Of a stretch of DNA of 64,000 nt, positions 55,988 through 64,000 are shown one piece after another. Made by a program: the position numbers and the translations under genes. The stretch is from Massilia sp. Root351 (GTDB lineage Bacteria; Pseudomonadota; Gammaproteobacteria; Burkholderiales; Burkholderiaceae_D). The notes under the pieces are model-generated. The model ran no database searches. It was given only the letters and a program-made list of their open reading frames with translations, and was not told the origin of the DNA. Position 1 is the first letter of the stretch; every line of letters starts with the position of its first letter. The DNA is taken from positions 311,768 through 375,767 of the forward strand of contig NZ_LMDJ01000031.1 of NCBI RefSeq assembly GCF_001425045.1. The letters are read 5' to 3'.

Positions 55988-56969
55988 CGACCGCCAGCCG
56001 CCTGCAACGGACTTGTCGCGGCCGAACATGCCGCTGGCCGACGGCATGCTGCGCCGCCTGAAGCTCAAGCCCTTGCTGATCTTCGACCGCGTGCTGGCCT
56101 CGCACTCGATTGCGCGCGCGGCCAAGGAGCTGAACCTCACCCAGCCCGCCGTCACCAAGGCCATCCAGGAACTGGAAGGCGACCTGGGCGTGGAGCTGTT
56201 CGAGCGCACCAACCGCGGCGTGGTGCCGACTTGCTACGCCACCCTGCTGGGGGCGCGCGTGAAGTCCGTGATCGCCGAGCTGCGCTACCTGACCGACGAG
56301 TTGAACGCGTTCCGCAGCGGCGATTCCGGCCACGTGGTGGTCGGCACGCTGATCTCCGCCTCGGCGCGGCTGCTGCCGCTGGCCATCTCAAAGCTGAAGG
56401 CCGAGCGGCCAGGCATCCTGGTGACGGTGCGGGAAGGCCCGCTGGACCGCCTGTTCCCGGCGCTGGCTACCGGGGAGCTGGACCTGGTGGTGGGCCGGCT
56501 GCCGGAAGCGGACTTGCCGCTGGCGCGCATGTACAGCTTCCACCACGCGGAACTGTTCAAGGAGGCGCTGTGCGCGGTGGTGTGGAGCGAGCACCCGCTG
56601 GCGCAGCGCACCAGCATCGACCTGCGCGAACTGATGGCCTGGCCCTGGCTGCTGCCGCCGATGGAGTCGCCGGCGCGCATCACCGCCGAGCGCCTGTTTT
56701 CGGACGCCGGACTGGCCATGCCGGGCAATATCGTGGAGTCGCTGTCGCTGCTGACCAATATCGGCTTGATGCAGGCCATGCAGGCCATCAACCTGATGCC
56801 GCGCGCGGTGGCGCAGCACTTCGCGCAACTGAAGCTGCTGGCGATCCTGGAGATGGGCGACATCGGCGCCTTCGGCCGCATCGGCTACTCGGTGCGCGAA
56901 GACCGCGCCAGCACGCCGGCCGCCGCGCGCTTCATCGCCTGCCTGACGCAGGCCGCCGCAGAGCTCTAA
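55977..56969 (+). CDS. LysR-family regulator, PcaQ/GbpR-like
   Basis: A 330-residue regulator. The helix-turn-helix (SIARAAKELNLTQPAVTKAIQELEGDLGVELFERTNRGVVPT, read in parts, residues 44-84) is of the PcaQ/GbpR subgroup; the ligand-binding domain follows. It precedes the 2-aminomuconate operon in the same direction, about 170 bases before its first gene, so it is the natural candidate activator. In other hosts the nba operon carries a LysR gene (nbaR) at its other end. Confidence 0.9.
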   Translation: MEADDRQPPATDLSRPNMPLADGMLRRLKLKPLLIFDRVLASHSIARAAKELNLTQPAVTKAIQELEGDLGVELFERTNRGVVPTCYATLLGARVKSVIAELRYLTDELNAFRSGDSGHVVVGTLISASARLLPLAISKLKAERPGILVTVREGPLDRLFPALATGELDLVVGRLPEADLPLARMYSFHHAELFKEALCAVVWSEHPLAQRTSIDLRELMAWPWLLPPMESPARITAERLFSDAGLAMPGNIVESLSLLTNIGLMQAMQAINLMPRAVAQHFAQLKLLAILEMGDIGAFGRIGYSVREDRASTPAAARFIACLTQAAAEL

Positions 56970-57060
56970 GGCACCCCTGGCCGGGCGCGCGCCTGGTCAG
57001 CCGCGCTCGATTGCAGGATCAGCCACAGGCTCTGATATTAAAATTAGGCATGTCCAGAGC

Positions 57061-57075
57061 ATAATTATTCATTAT
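57061..57075. promoter_or_regulatory. LysR-type operator candidate before the 2-aminomuconate operon
   Basis: ATAAT-TATTC-ATTAT is a perfect 5-5-5 dyad holding T-N11-A, 64 bases before the first start codon of the operon. The size and position fit a LysR-regulator site for the gene at 55977. The surrounding DNA is AT-rich, so a chance dyad is possible. Confidence 0.4.
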
Positions 57076-57138
57076 ATTTTATTGCCAGGTCTTCTTATAC
57101 TCGTTTCCAAGTTGTACACGAGAACATAGGAGACCGAC

Positions 57139-58608
57139 TTGAAACCTGCATCGCCAGCACTGCTGCGCAACTATGTCGACGGTGAATTCGCCGGCAGCGC
57201 GGCCACCTTCGACAACATCAATCCGGTCGACGGCAGCCTGATTAACCGGGTCTGCGAAGCGGACCGTGCCACCGTGGAAGCGGCTGTCGCTGCCGCGCGC
57301 CGCGCCCTGCAAGGGCCTTGGGGCGCCATGAGCGTGCAGCAGCGCGCCGCCATGCTGCACAAGGTGGCTGACGGCATCGCCGCCCGTTTCGACGAATTCG
57401 TGGCTGCCGAAGTGGCCGACACCGGCCGCCCGGTCGAGCAGGCGCGCCAGCTCGACATCGCACGCGGCATCGCCAACTTCCGCACCTTCGCCGACCTGGC
57501 CGCCGGCGCCAACACGGACGCCTTCGAGATGGCCACCGCCGACGGCGCCGGCGCGCTGAATTACACGGTGCGCAAGCCGCTCGGCGTGGTCGGCATCATC
57601 GCGCCATGGAACCTGCCGCTGCTGCTGCTGACCTGGAAAGTGGCGCCGGCGCTCGCCTGCGGCAACGCGGTGGTGGCCAAGCCGTCCGAAGAATCGCCGT
57701 CCACTGCGACGCTGCTGGCCGAGGTGATGCACGGCGCCGGGGTGCCGCGCGGCGTGTTCAACCTGGTGCACGGCTTCGGCGCCGATTCGGCCGGCCAGTT
57801 CCTCACGCAGAGCGCCGGTATCGACGCCATCACCTTCACCGGCGAGTCGCGCACCGGCAGCACCATCATGAAGGCGGTGGCGGACGGCGTGAAGGAGGTG
57901 TCCTTTGAGCTGGGCGGCAAGAACGCTGCCGTGGTGTTTGCCGACGCCGACTTCGACGCGGCCGTGGCGGGCGTGATGCGCTCCTCCTTCACCAATTCCG
58001 GCCAGGTGTGCCTGTGCTCCGAGCGCGTCTACGTCCAGCGGCCCATCTTCGAGCGCTTTGTCGCCGCCATCAAGGCCCGGGTGGATGCGCTGAAGATCGG
58101 CTATCCGGGCGACGAAGGGGTGGACATGGGCCCGCTGATCTCGCACGGCCACCGCGACAAGGTGCTGGGCTACTACCGCCTGGCGCTGCAGGAGGGCGCC
58201 ACCGTGGTGGCGGGCGGCGGTGTGCCGCATTTCGGCGACGCGCGCGACCGGGGCGCCTACGTGCAGCCTACCGTCTGGACCGGCCTGCCTGACAGCGCAC
58301 GCTGCGTGACGGAAGAGATTTTCGGCCCGGTGTGCCACATCGCTCCGTTCGACACGGAGGAGGAAGTGGTGCAGCGCGTGAACGCCAGCGACTACGGCCT
58401 GGCCTGCGCGCTGTGGACCACCAGCCTGTCGCGCGCGCACCGCGCGGCGCGCCGCATTCACGTCGGCCTGGTGTGGGTCAACACCTGGTACCTGCGCGAC
58501 CTGCGCACGCCGTTCGGCGGCGTCAAGCTGTCCGGCCTGGGCCGCGAGGGCGGCCGCTATTCGCTCGATTTCTATTCGGATGTTGCCAACATCTGCATCA
58601 AACTGTGA
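57139..58608 (+). CDS. nbaE: 2-aminomuconate (2-hydroxymuconate) semialdehyde dehydrogenase
   Basis: A 489-residue NAD-dependent aldehyde dehydrogenase oxidising 2-aminomuconate-6-semialdehyde to 2-aminomuconate. The catalytic C291 is in SGQVCLCSERVYV and E257 in FELGGKN; NAD is bound around FTGESRTGS. The sequence follows the XylG/DmpC/AmnC subgroup (IIAPWNLPLLLLTWKVAPALACGN, read in parts). GGAG precedes the start. First gene of the nine-gene operon; nbaE/amnC are the matching names. Confidence 0.93.
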   Translation: MKPASPALLRNYVDGEFAGSAATFDNINPVDGSLINRVCEADRATVEAAVAAARRALQGPWGAMSVQQRAAMLHKVADGIAARFDEFVAAEVADTGRPVEQARQLDIARGIANFRTFADLAAGANTDAFEMATADGAGALNYTVRKPLGVVGIIAPWNLPLLLLTWKVAPALACGNAVVAKPSEESPSTATLLAEVMHGAGVPRGVFNLVHGFGADSAGQFLTQSAGIDAITFTGESRTGSTIMKAVADGVKEVSFELGGKNAAVVFADADFDAAVAGVMRSSFTNSGQVCLCSERVYVQRPIFERFVAAIKARVDALKIGYPGDEGVDMGPLISHGHRDKVLGYYRLALQEGATVVAGGGVPHFGDARDRGAYVQPTVWTGLPDSARCVTEEIFGPVCHIAPFDTEEEVVQRVNASDYGLACALWTTSLSRAHRAARRIHVGLVWVNTWYLRDLRTPFGGVKLSGLGREGGRYSLDFYSDVANICIKL

Positions 58609-58616
58609 GGTCCCAC

Positions 58617-59015
58617 ATGAATCGCATCACCGTGCAATCGCCCGCCATCGCGGCGCCGCGCTTCCGCTACAGCCCTTGCGTGCGCATCGGCGGCACCGTC
58701 CAGCTGTCCGGCATGATCGCGCTGGACTCGGCCAGCGGCGAACTGGTGTCCGGCGGGCCGGGCGCCGAAGCCGCCGCCATCCTGCGCAGCCTGCAGCGCG
58801 CGCTGCCGGACTACGGCGTGTCGCTGGACGAGCTGCTCATCGCCCGCATCTACACCACCCGGCTGGACCTGTTCGGCGAGATCAACGCCGCCTGGGAAGC
58901 CGTGTTCACTGCCGACACCATCCCTCCGGCGCGCACTTCCATCGGCGTGAGCGCGCTGCCGCTGGGCGCCTCGGTGGAAATCGAGTTCACTTTCGTGCAG
59001 GCGGGGCGGGCATGA
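58617..59015 (+). CDS. RidA-family protein (NbaX position)
   Basis: A 132-residue RidA/YjgF-like protein starting MNRITVQSPAI. The family trimer core is visible (VRIGGTVQLSGMIALD, ISALPLGASVEIEFTFV-type end with the conserved R in PPARTSIGVSALPLG). It lies where nbaX occurs in the Pseudomonas operon. A second, different RidA protein (gene at 62653) is the deaminase proper, so this one may clear reactive enamine by-products. Overlaps the next gene by ATGA. Confidence 0.87.
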   Translation: MNRITVQSPAIAAPRFRYSPCVRIGGTVQLSGMIALDSASGELVSGGPGAEAAAILRSLQRALPDYGVSLDELLIARIYTTRLDLFGEINAAWEAVFTADTIPPARTSIGVSALPLGASVEIEFTFVQAGRA

Positions 59016-59794
59016 GCGCGAACATACAACAGGCGGCGGACCTGCTCTGGGACGCGCACCAGTACGGCGAGCCATGCCAGCCGGTGCGCGCGCTGCTCGG
59101 CGACGGTGGCGTGGAAGCGGCGTACGCGGTGCAGAAACTGAACACGGACCGCTGGCTGGTGCGCGGCCGGCGCCTGGTGGGACGCAAGATCGGCCTGACC
59201 TCGCTGGCGGTGCAGAAGCAGCTGGGCGTCGACCAGCCGGATTTCGGCATGCTGTTCGCCGACATGGCGCTTTGCGACGGCGAGGAAGTGGCCCCGGGCC
59301 GCGTGCTGCAGCCCAAGGTGGAAGCGGAAATCGCGCTGGTGCTGGAACGTTCGCTGCCGCATGAGCGCAATACGGTGGCCGACATCCTGCGCGCCACGGC
59401 CTATGCCTTGCCGTCGATCGAAATCGTCGGCAGCCGCATCGCCAACTGGGACATCAAGCTGGCCGACACCATCGCCGACAACGCCTCCAGCGGCTTGTTC
59501 GTGCTGGGTTCCCGGCCGGTGAAGCTGGACGCCTTCGACGTTGCCGGCTGCGGCATGGTGATGGAGCGGCGCGGCGAGCAGGTGTCGGTCGGTGCGGGCG
59601 CCGCCTGCCTGGGCAATCCGCTGCGTGCGGCGATCTGGCTGGCCGACACCATGGCCCGCCTCGGGAGCCCGCTGCAGGCGGGCGACATCGTGATGACCGG
59701 CGCGCTGGGTCCGATGTGCGTGGCGCAGGCCGGCGACGTGTTCGAAGCGAATATCGAAGGACTCGGCAGCGTGCGCGCCGCGTTCGGCAGCTAA
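59012..59794 (+). CDS. nbaH: 2-keto-4-pentenoate hydratase
   Basis: A 260-residue enzyme adding water to 2-hydroxypenta-2,4-dienoate to give 4-hydroxy-2-oxovalerate. The MhpD/DmpE family is marked by GRKIGLTSLAVQKQLGVDQPDFGML (read in parts) and by the metal ligands in KVEAEIALVLE and in IEIVGSRIANWDIKLADTIADNASS. It resembles the decarboxylase at 61832 as these two enzymes do in all meta pathways. Starts within the stop of the RidA gene. Confidence 0.93.
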   Translation: MSANIQQAADLLWDAHQYGEPCQPVRALLGDGGVEAAYAVQKLNTDRWLVRGRRLVGRKIGLTSLAVQKQLGVDQPDFGMLFADMALCDGEEVAPGRVLQPKVEAEIALVLERSLPHERNTVADILRATAYALPSIEIVGSRIANWDIKLADTIADNASSGLFVLGSRPVKLDAFDVAGCGMVMERRGEQVSVGAGAACLGNPLRAAIWLADTMARLGSPLQAGDIVMTGALGPMCVAQAGDVFEANIEGLGSVRAAFGS

Positions 59795-59815
59795 AAAATG
59801 CAACTGGAGACACTC

Positions 59816-60778
59816 ATGTCACTCATGGAAAACACACAACTGGACGACCGGCGCTGGCCGGTGGCCATCATCGGCTCCGGCAATATCGGCACCGACCTGA
59901 TGATCAAGGTACTGCGCAATGCCAAGCACTTGAAAATGGGGGCCATGGCCGGCATCGACCCCGAATCGGACGGCCTGGCCCGCGCGGCGCGCCTGGGCGT
60001 GCCCATCACCCACGAGGGCGTGGCGGGCCTGGCCGCGCTGCCCGGCTTCGACAAGATCAAGCTGGCCTTCGACGCCACGTCGGCCGGCGCCCACGCGGAG
60101 CACAACCGCCTGCTGCAATGGCACGGCGTGCGCGTGATCGACCTCACGCCCGCCGCCATCGGCCCCTATGTGGTGCCGGTGGTGAACCTGGAACAGCACC
60201 TGCACAGTCCCAACCTGAACATGGTCACCTGCGGCGGCCAGGCCACCATCCCCATCGTGCGCGCCGTGTCGCAGGTGGCGAAGGTGCATTATGCCGAGAT
60301 CGTGGCGTCCATTGCCAGCAAATCGGCCGGTCCGGGCACGCGCGCCAATATCGACGAGTTCACGGAAACCACTTCCCGCGCCATCGTCTCGGTGGGCGGC
60401 GCGGAGCAGGGCAAGGCCATCATCGTGCTCAATCCTGCCGAGCCGCCGCTGATGATGCGCGACACCGTGTTCTGCCTGGCCGACGCCGCCGCCAGCGAGG
60501 ACGATGTGCGCGCCTCGGTAGAGGCCATGGTGCGGCGTGTGAACGCCTACGTACCCGGCTACCGCCTGAAGCAGCAGGTGCAGTTCGAGCGCATTCCGGC
60601 CACGCGCCCGCTGAATATCCCCGGCATCGGCATGATGCACGGCTTGAAGGTGTCGGTATTTATCGAAGTGGAAGGCGCGGCGCACTACCTGCCGGCCTAC
60701 GCGGGCAACCTGGACATCATGACGTCGGCGGCGCTGGCCACGGCCGAGCAGATTGCCGCCAGCGCGCTGGCGCAGTAA
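59816..60778 (+). CDS. nbaJ: Acetaldehyde dehydrogenase (acylating)
   Basis: A 320-residue enzyme converting acetaldehyde to acetyl-CoA with NAD and CoA. I prefer ATG 59816 (MSLMENTQLDD) over 59798 because GGAG lies 6 bases upstream. The NAD motif is IIGSGNIGTDLMIK, and the acyl-forming C139 lies in NMVTCGGQATIP. It forms a channelling complex with the aldolase encoded next; the family is DmpF/MhpF/XylQ. Confidence 0.94.
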   Translation: MSLMENTQLDDRRWPVAIIGSGNIGTDLMIKVLRNAKHLKMGAMAGIDPESDGLARAARLGVPITHEGVAGLAALPGFDKIKLAFDATSAGAHAEHNRLLQWHGVRVIDLTPAAIGPYVVPVVNLEQHLHSPNLNMVTCGGQATIPIVRAVSQVAKVHYAEIVASIASKSAGPGTRANIDEFTETTSRAIVSVGGAEQGKAIIVLNPAEPPLMMRDTVFCLADAAASEDDVRASVEAMVRRVNAYVPGYRLKQQVQFERIPATRPLNIPGIGMMHGLKVSVFIEVEGAAHYLPAYAGNLDIMTSAALATAEQIAASALAQ

Positions 60779-60788
60779 AGGAGCAGAC

Positions 60789-61835
60789 ATGAGCAATAAC
60801 AACCGCAAAGACGGCAAGATCTACGTCTCCGACGTGACCCTGCGCGACGGCATGCATGCCATCCGCCACCAGTATTCGCTGGAGCAGGCGGTCGCCATCG
60901 CCAGGGCGCTGGACGCGGCCAGGGTGGACAGCATAGAAATCGCCCACGGCGACGGCCTGCGCGGCTCCAGCTTCAACTACGGCTTCGGCGCCCACACCGA
61001 CCTGGAATGGATAGAAGCGGTGGCCGATGTCCTGCAGCACGCCCGCATCGCCACGCTGCTGCTGCCCGGCATCGGTACCGTGCACGACCTGGACGCTGCC
61101 TACAGCGCCGGCGCGCGCATCGTGCGCATTGCCACCCACTGCACCGAGGCCGACATCTCGCGCCAGCACATCGAGCATGCGCGCAAGCTGGGCATGGATA
61201 CCGTGGGCTTCCTGATGATGTCGCACATGACCACGCCGCAGGCGCTGGCGCGCCAGGCCAAGCTGATGGAGTCTTACGGTGCGCAGTGCGTGTACGTGGT
61301 CGATTCCGGCGGCGCGCTGTCGATGACCGACGTGGCAGAGCGCTTCTGGGCCTTCAAGGACACGCTGCGCCCCGAAACCCAGACCGGCATGCACGCCCAC
61401 CACAACCTGTCGCTGGGCGTGGCCAACTCCATCGTGGCGCTGGAAAACGGCTGCGACCGGATCGACGCCTCGCTGGCCGGCATGGGCGCGGGCGCCGGCA
61501 ACGCGCCGCTGGAAGTGTTCATCGCCGCCGTGGACCGCATGGGCTGGCAGCATGGCACCGACTTGTTCGCGCTGATGAACGCGGCCGACGACCTGGTGCG
61601 CCCGCTGCAGGACCGCCCGGTGCGGGTGGACCGCGAAACCCTGGCGCTGGGCTATGCCGGCGTGTATTCGAGTTTCCTGCGCCACGCCGAGGCGGCTGCC
61701 GCGCGCTACGGCGTACCGGCCATCGACATCCTGGTGGAGCTGGGCAAGCGCCGCATGGTGGGCGGGCAGGAGGACATGATCGTGGATGTCGCGCTGGACC
61801 TGCTGCGCCGTGGCGGCCAGGAGGTGGCGGCATGA
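60789..61835 (+). CDS. nbaI: 4-hydroxy-2-oxovalerate aldolase
   Basis: A 348-residue HMGL-like TIM-barrel enzyme cleaving 4-hydroxy-2-oxovalerate to pyruvate and acetaldehyde. It starts at ATG 60789. DVTLRDGMHAIRHQY holds the catalytic Asp, His and metal Asp, and HAHHNLSLGVANS the two metal-binding histidines; the C-terminal communication domain for the dehydrogenase is present. The family is DmpG/MhpE/XylK. Confidence 0.95.
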   Translation: MSNNNRKDGKIYVSDVTLRDGMHAIRHQYSLEQAVAIARALDAARVDSIEIAHGDGLRGSSFNYGFGAHTDLEWIEAVADVLQHARIATLLLPGIGTVHDLDAAYSAGARIVRIATHCTEADISRQHIEHARKLGMDTVGFLMMSHMTTPQALARQAKLMESYGAQCVYVVDSGGALSMTDVAERFWAFKDTLRPETQTGMHAHHNLSLGVANSIVALENGCDRIDASLAGMGAGAGNAPLEVFIAAVDRMGWQHGTDLFALMNAADDLVRPLQDRPVRVDRETLALGYAGVYSSFLRHAEAAAARYGVPAIDILVELGKRRMVGGQEDMIVDVALDLLRRGGQEVAA

Positions 61836-62656
61836 GCGGCGCGGCAGAAATGCTGCGCGGCGCGGACTGGCAGGGCGTGCGCGCCGGCCTGGTCGCCGGG
61901 CTGGCTGCCACGCTGGACGATGCTGCCCGCCTGCGCCGGGAGACCGACCCGCTGGCGCCGGTGCACGGCTTCACGCTGGCACAGGCTTACGAGATCCAGC
62001 GTGCCTCCATCGCGCTGCGCCACGGGCGCGGCGAACAGCCGGTGGGCGTGAAGCTGGGCTTTACCAGCCGCGCGAAGATGGTGCAGATGGGGGTGGACAG
62101 CCTGATCTGGGGCCTGCTGACGGACGCCATGCTGTACGAGGAGGGCGCCACGGTGCCGCTGGAGCACTTCATCCACCCGCGCGTGGAGCCGGAGCTGTGC
62201 TTTCTCACCAGCCGCGCCATCGACCGGCCGCTGACCTTGCTGGAGGCCGCAGGCTACCTGGCCGGGGTGGCGCCGGCCATGGAAATCATCGATTCGCGCT
62301 TCCGCAATTTCAAGTTCAACCTGGAAGACGTGGTCGCGGACAACTGCTCGTCGGCCGGCGTGGTGGTGGGCGAGTTCTCGCCGGATGTGGGCAACCTGGC
62401 CAACCGGGGCGTCACGATGCGCTTTAACGGCCGTCCGGTGGCCATGGGCAGCACCGGCGCCATCCTGGGCAACCCGCTGCGCAGCGTGGTGCAGGCCAGC
62501 CGCCTGGCCAGCGCCGCTGGCTTGACGCTGCCCGCCGGTTCGCTGATCATGGCAGGCGCCGCCACGGCGGCCGAGGCGCTGGCGCCCGCGCTGCACGTAA
62601 GCGTGGAAATCGGCGGCCTTGGCCGCGCGGAATTCTCGACCGGAGGCGCAGCATGA
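61832..62656 (+). CDS. nbaG: 4-oxalocrotonate (2-oxo-3-hexenedioate) decarboxylase
   Basis: A 274-residue enzyme of the DmpH/XylI family that decarboxylates 4-oxalocrotonate, formed by deamination of 2-aminomuconate, to 2-hydroxypentadienoate. The metal ligands lie in HPRVEPELCFL (E-x-E) and in AMEIIDSRFRNFKFNLEDVVADNCSS; GVKLGFTSRAKMVQMGV is the decarboxylase version of the hydratase motif. It overlaps both neighbours by ATGA. Confidence 0.93.
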   Translation: MSGAAEMLRGADWQGVRAGLVAGLAATLDDAARLRRETDPLAPVHGFTLAQAYEIQRASIALRHGRGEQPVGVKLGFTSRAKMVQMGVDSLIWGLLTDAMLYEEGATVPLEHFIHPRVEPELCFLTSRAIDRPLTLLEAAGYLAGVAPAMEIIDSRFRNFKFNLEDVVADNCSSAGVVVGEFSPDVGNLANRGVTMRFNGRPVAMGSTGAILGNPLRSVVQASRLASAAGLTLPAGSLIMAGAATAAEALAPALHVSVEIGGLGRAEFSTGGAA

Positions 62657-63093
62657 GCCATGGCACGAATCACGGCACCGCCACCCAGGCACACCTGGTC
62701 GAGGGCAAGGCGCGCCCGCGCGGCAAGTTCCCGCACCTGAAGCGCGCAGGCGATTTCCTGTTCGTGTCCGGCACCAGTTCGCGCCGGCCCGACAATAGCC
62801 TGGCCGGCGTGGAAGTGGACGCCATGGGCACCACCCGGCTCGACATCCGCGTGCAGACCCGCGCGGTGATCGAGAACATGCGCGACATCCTGGCCAGCGC
62901 CGGGGCAGGGCTGGACGACATCGTCGAAATCAGCACCTTCCTGGTCAACATGAACGATTTCGGCGGCTATAACGATATCTACGGCGAGTACTTCGACTAC
63001 GACGGCCCCACCCGCACCACGGTGGCGGTGCACCAGCTGCCGCACCCGCACCTGCTGATCGAAATCAAAGCCATCGCCTACAAGCCTGCATAA
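62653..63093 (+). CDS. nbaF: 2-aminomuconate deaminase (RidA superfamily)
   Basis: A 146-residue protein nearly identical in its core to AmnD/NbaF-type deaminases: RGKFPHLKRAGDFLFVSGTSSRRPD, FLVNMNDFGGYNDIYGEYFDYDGPTRT and VAVHQLPHPHLLIEIKAIAYKP (each read in parts). It hydrolyses 2-aminomuconate to 4-oxalocrotonate and ammonia. The stop TAA shares one base with the next ATG. Confidence 0.93.
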   Translation: MSHGTNHGTATQAHLVEGKARPRGKFPHLKRAGDFLFVSGTSSRRPDNSLAGVEVDAMGTTRLDIRVQTRAVIENMRDILASAGAGLDDIVEISTFLVNMNDFGGYNDIYGEYFDYDGPTRTTVAVHQLPHPHLLIEIKAIAYKPA

Positions 63094-63635
63094 TGGACGC
63101 AACCATGTACAAATACGGCAAACCATTCAATTTCCAGCAGTGGATCGCGGAGCACGCGCACCTGCTCAAGCCTCCCGTCGGCAACCAGCAAGTGTGGCAG
63201 GACGCGGACTTCATCGTCACCGTGGTCGGCGGCCCTAACCAGCGCACCGACTACCATGACGATCCGCTGGAGGAGTTCTTCTACCAGTTCAAGGGCAACG
63301 CCTACCTGAACATCATGGACGGCGGCCGAATCGAGCGCATCGAGCTGAAAGAAGGCGACATCTTCCTGCTGCCGCCGCATGTGCGCCATTCGCCGCAGCG
63401 CCCCGAGGCGGGCAGCCTGTGCCTGGTGATCGAACGCCAGCGGCCGCAGGGCATGCTGGACGCCTTCGAGTGGTACTGCCTGTCGTGCAACCACCTGGTG
63501 CACCGCGTGGAGACGCAGCTGCAGAGCATCGTCAAGGACCTGCCGCCGCTGTTCGAGCGCTTCTACGGCGACGCCAGCCTGCGCGTATGCCCGCAGTGCG
63601 GCGAAGTCCACCCCGGCAAGCTGGGGGCCAAATGA
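63093..63635 (+). CDS. nbaC: 3-hydroxyanthranilate 3,4-dioxygenase
   Basis: A 180-residue cupin dioxygenase that opens 3-hydroxyanthranilate to 2-amino-3-carboxymuconate semialdehyde. The iron ligands are in DYHDDPLEEFFYQF (His and Glu) and LPPHVRHSPQ (His). The C-terminal YCLSC ... VCPQC pairs form the rubredoxin-like iron site known in bacterial, not animal, enzymes. A second start (MYKYGKPFNF at 63105) is possible. Confidence 0.95.
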   Translation: MDATMYKYGKPFNFQQWIAEHAHLLKPPVGNQQVWQDADFIVTVVGGPNQRTDYHDDPLEEFFYQFKGNAYLNIMDGGRIERIELKEGDIFLLPPHVRHSPQRPEAGSLCLVIERQRPQGMLDAFEWYCLSCNHLVHRVETQLQSIVKDLPPLFERFYGDASLRVCPQCGEVHPGKLGAK

Positions 63636-64000
63636 CGCAAGCGAACCAGGTAATCGACATCCACAGCCACTTCTTCCCGCCCATCACGCAAGCCGAAGCG
63701 GCCGCGCTGGACAAGCACAAGGCGCCCTGGCTGCGCGTGGAGGACAACGGCCACGGCATGATCATGACCGGCGACCAGCCCTTCCGGCCGGTGTATTCGG
63801 CGCTGTGGGACCCGGCGCGCCGGGTCGAGGAAATGGACCGCTCCGGCGTGGACGTCCAGCTGATGTGCGCCACGCCCGTGATGTTCGGCTACAGCTACCC
63901 GATCGGCCTGGCGCTGCCGTGGGCCGAGCGCATGAACGACTACGCGCTGGAGCTGTGTGCGCACAATCCGCAGCGGCTCAAGGCGCTGGCGCAGGTGCCG
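63632..64000 (+). CDS. nbaD: 2-amino-3-carboxymuconate-6-semialdehyde decarboxylase, N-terminal part
   Basis: The first 123 codons of a TIM-barrel amidohydrolase-family decarboxylase; the gene runs off the right edge. It starts MTQANQVIDIHSHFFPP, with the H-x-H metal pair, and has DPARRVEEMDRSGVDVQLMCATPVMFGY (read in parts), as in bacterial ACMSD. It overlaps nbaC by ATGA. It supplies the 2-aminomuconate semialdehyde used by the dehydrogenase at 57139. Confidence 0.92.
   Translation, partial: MTQANQVIDIHSHFFPPITQAEAAALDKHKAPWLRVEDNGHGMIMTGDQPFRPVYSALWDPARRVEEMDRSGVDVQLMCATPVMFGYSYPIGLALPWAERMNDYALELCAHNPQRLKALAQVP

Overview
The window is high-GC DNA with no tRNA, rRNA, CRISPR array or recognisable transposase. 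Gene content points to a betaproteobacterium of the Oxalobacteraceae (Massilia/Duganella-like). The evidence is a recJ-lolCE-lolD-tatD-comEC housekeeping block, PEP-CTERM exosortase substrates, a Neisseria-type porin, a CpxRA-like two-component system beside a Spy/CpxP-like protein, and aromatic catabolic operons. The genus is an inference; only the broad placement is well supported.

Layout. 0-10.2 kb: 5' end of recJ and a phosphoglycerate-mutase-like gene (minus strand); two tandem lipoprotein-release permeases with lolD and tatD (plus); a minus-strand hsp20-hsp20-htrA stress operon set between tatD and comEC; comEC. 10.2-14.7 kb: a translationally coupled trio (FeeM-like N-acyl amino acid synthase, ThiF/E1-like adenylyltransferase, MoeY-like nitroreductase), then a PEP-CTERM gene with a sigma-54 promoter. 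14.8-21.6 kb: alpha/beta hydrolase, dcd, SYLF lipoprotein, CpxAR-like pair with a divergent Spy-like gene, a frameshifted low-complexity gene, and a Tat-type intradiol-dioxygenase lipoprotein.

21.7-31.7 kb is the least explained part: an eight-gene plus-strand operon behind a near-consensus sigma-54 promoter, closed by a convergent sigma-54 activator gene. It encodes three related small proteins with acidic N-termini, glycine-zipper or cationic segments and a shared C-terminal motif. It also encodes a protein with an acidic tag, collagen-like repeats and a GIY-YIG nuclease domain, a zincin metalloprotease, a 741-aa protein of unknown function, a PLP enzyme and an amidohydrolase. I know of no named system with this composition.

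31.8-45.4 kb: an Orn/Lys/Arg decarboxylase, DUF4337 protein, folA, two tandem PEP-CTERM paralogues, a carAB pair whose CarB carries an extra C-terminal nucleoside-deoxyribosyltransferase-like domain, a chemoreceptor and a porin. 45.5-55.3 kb: a probable uptake and ring-cleavage cluster of unknown substrate (three VOC proteins, FAH hydrolase, NitT/TauT-type ABC transporter, alpha/beta hydrolase, DHDPS-like aldolase, RidA, nitroreductase, TauE exporter), followed by GntR and LysR regulators. 57.1-64.0 kb: a complete 2-aminomuconate meta-cleavage operon (order E-X-H-J-I-G-F-C-D of the nba genes) that degrades 3-hydroxyanthranilate to pyruvate and acetyl-CoA; its last gene runs off the window.
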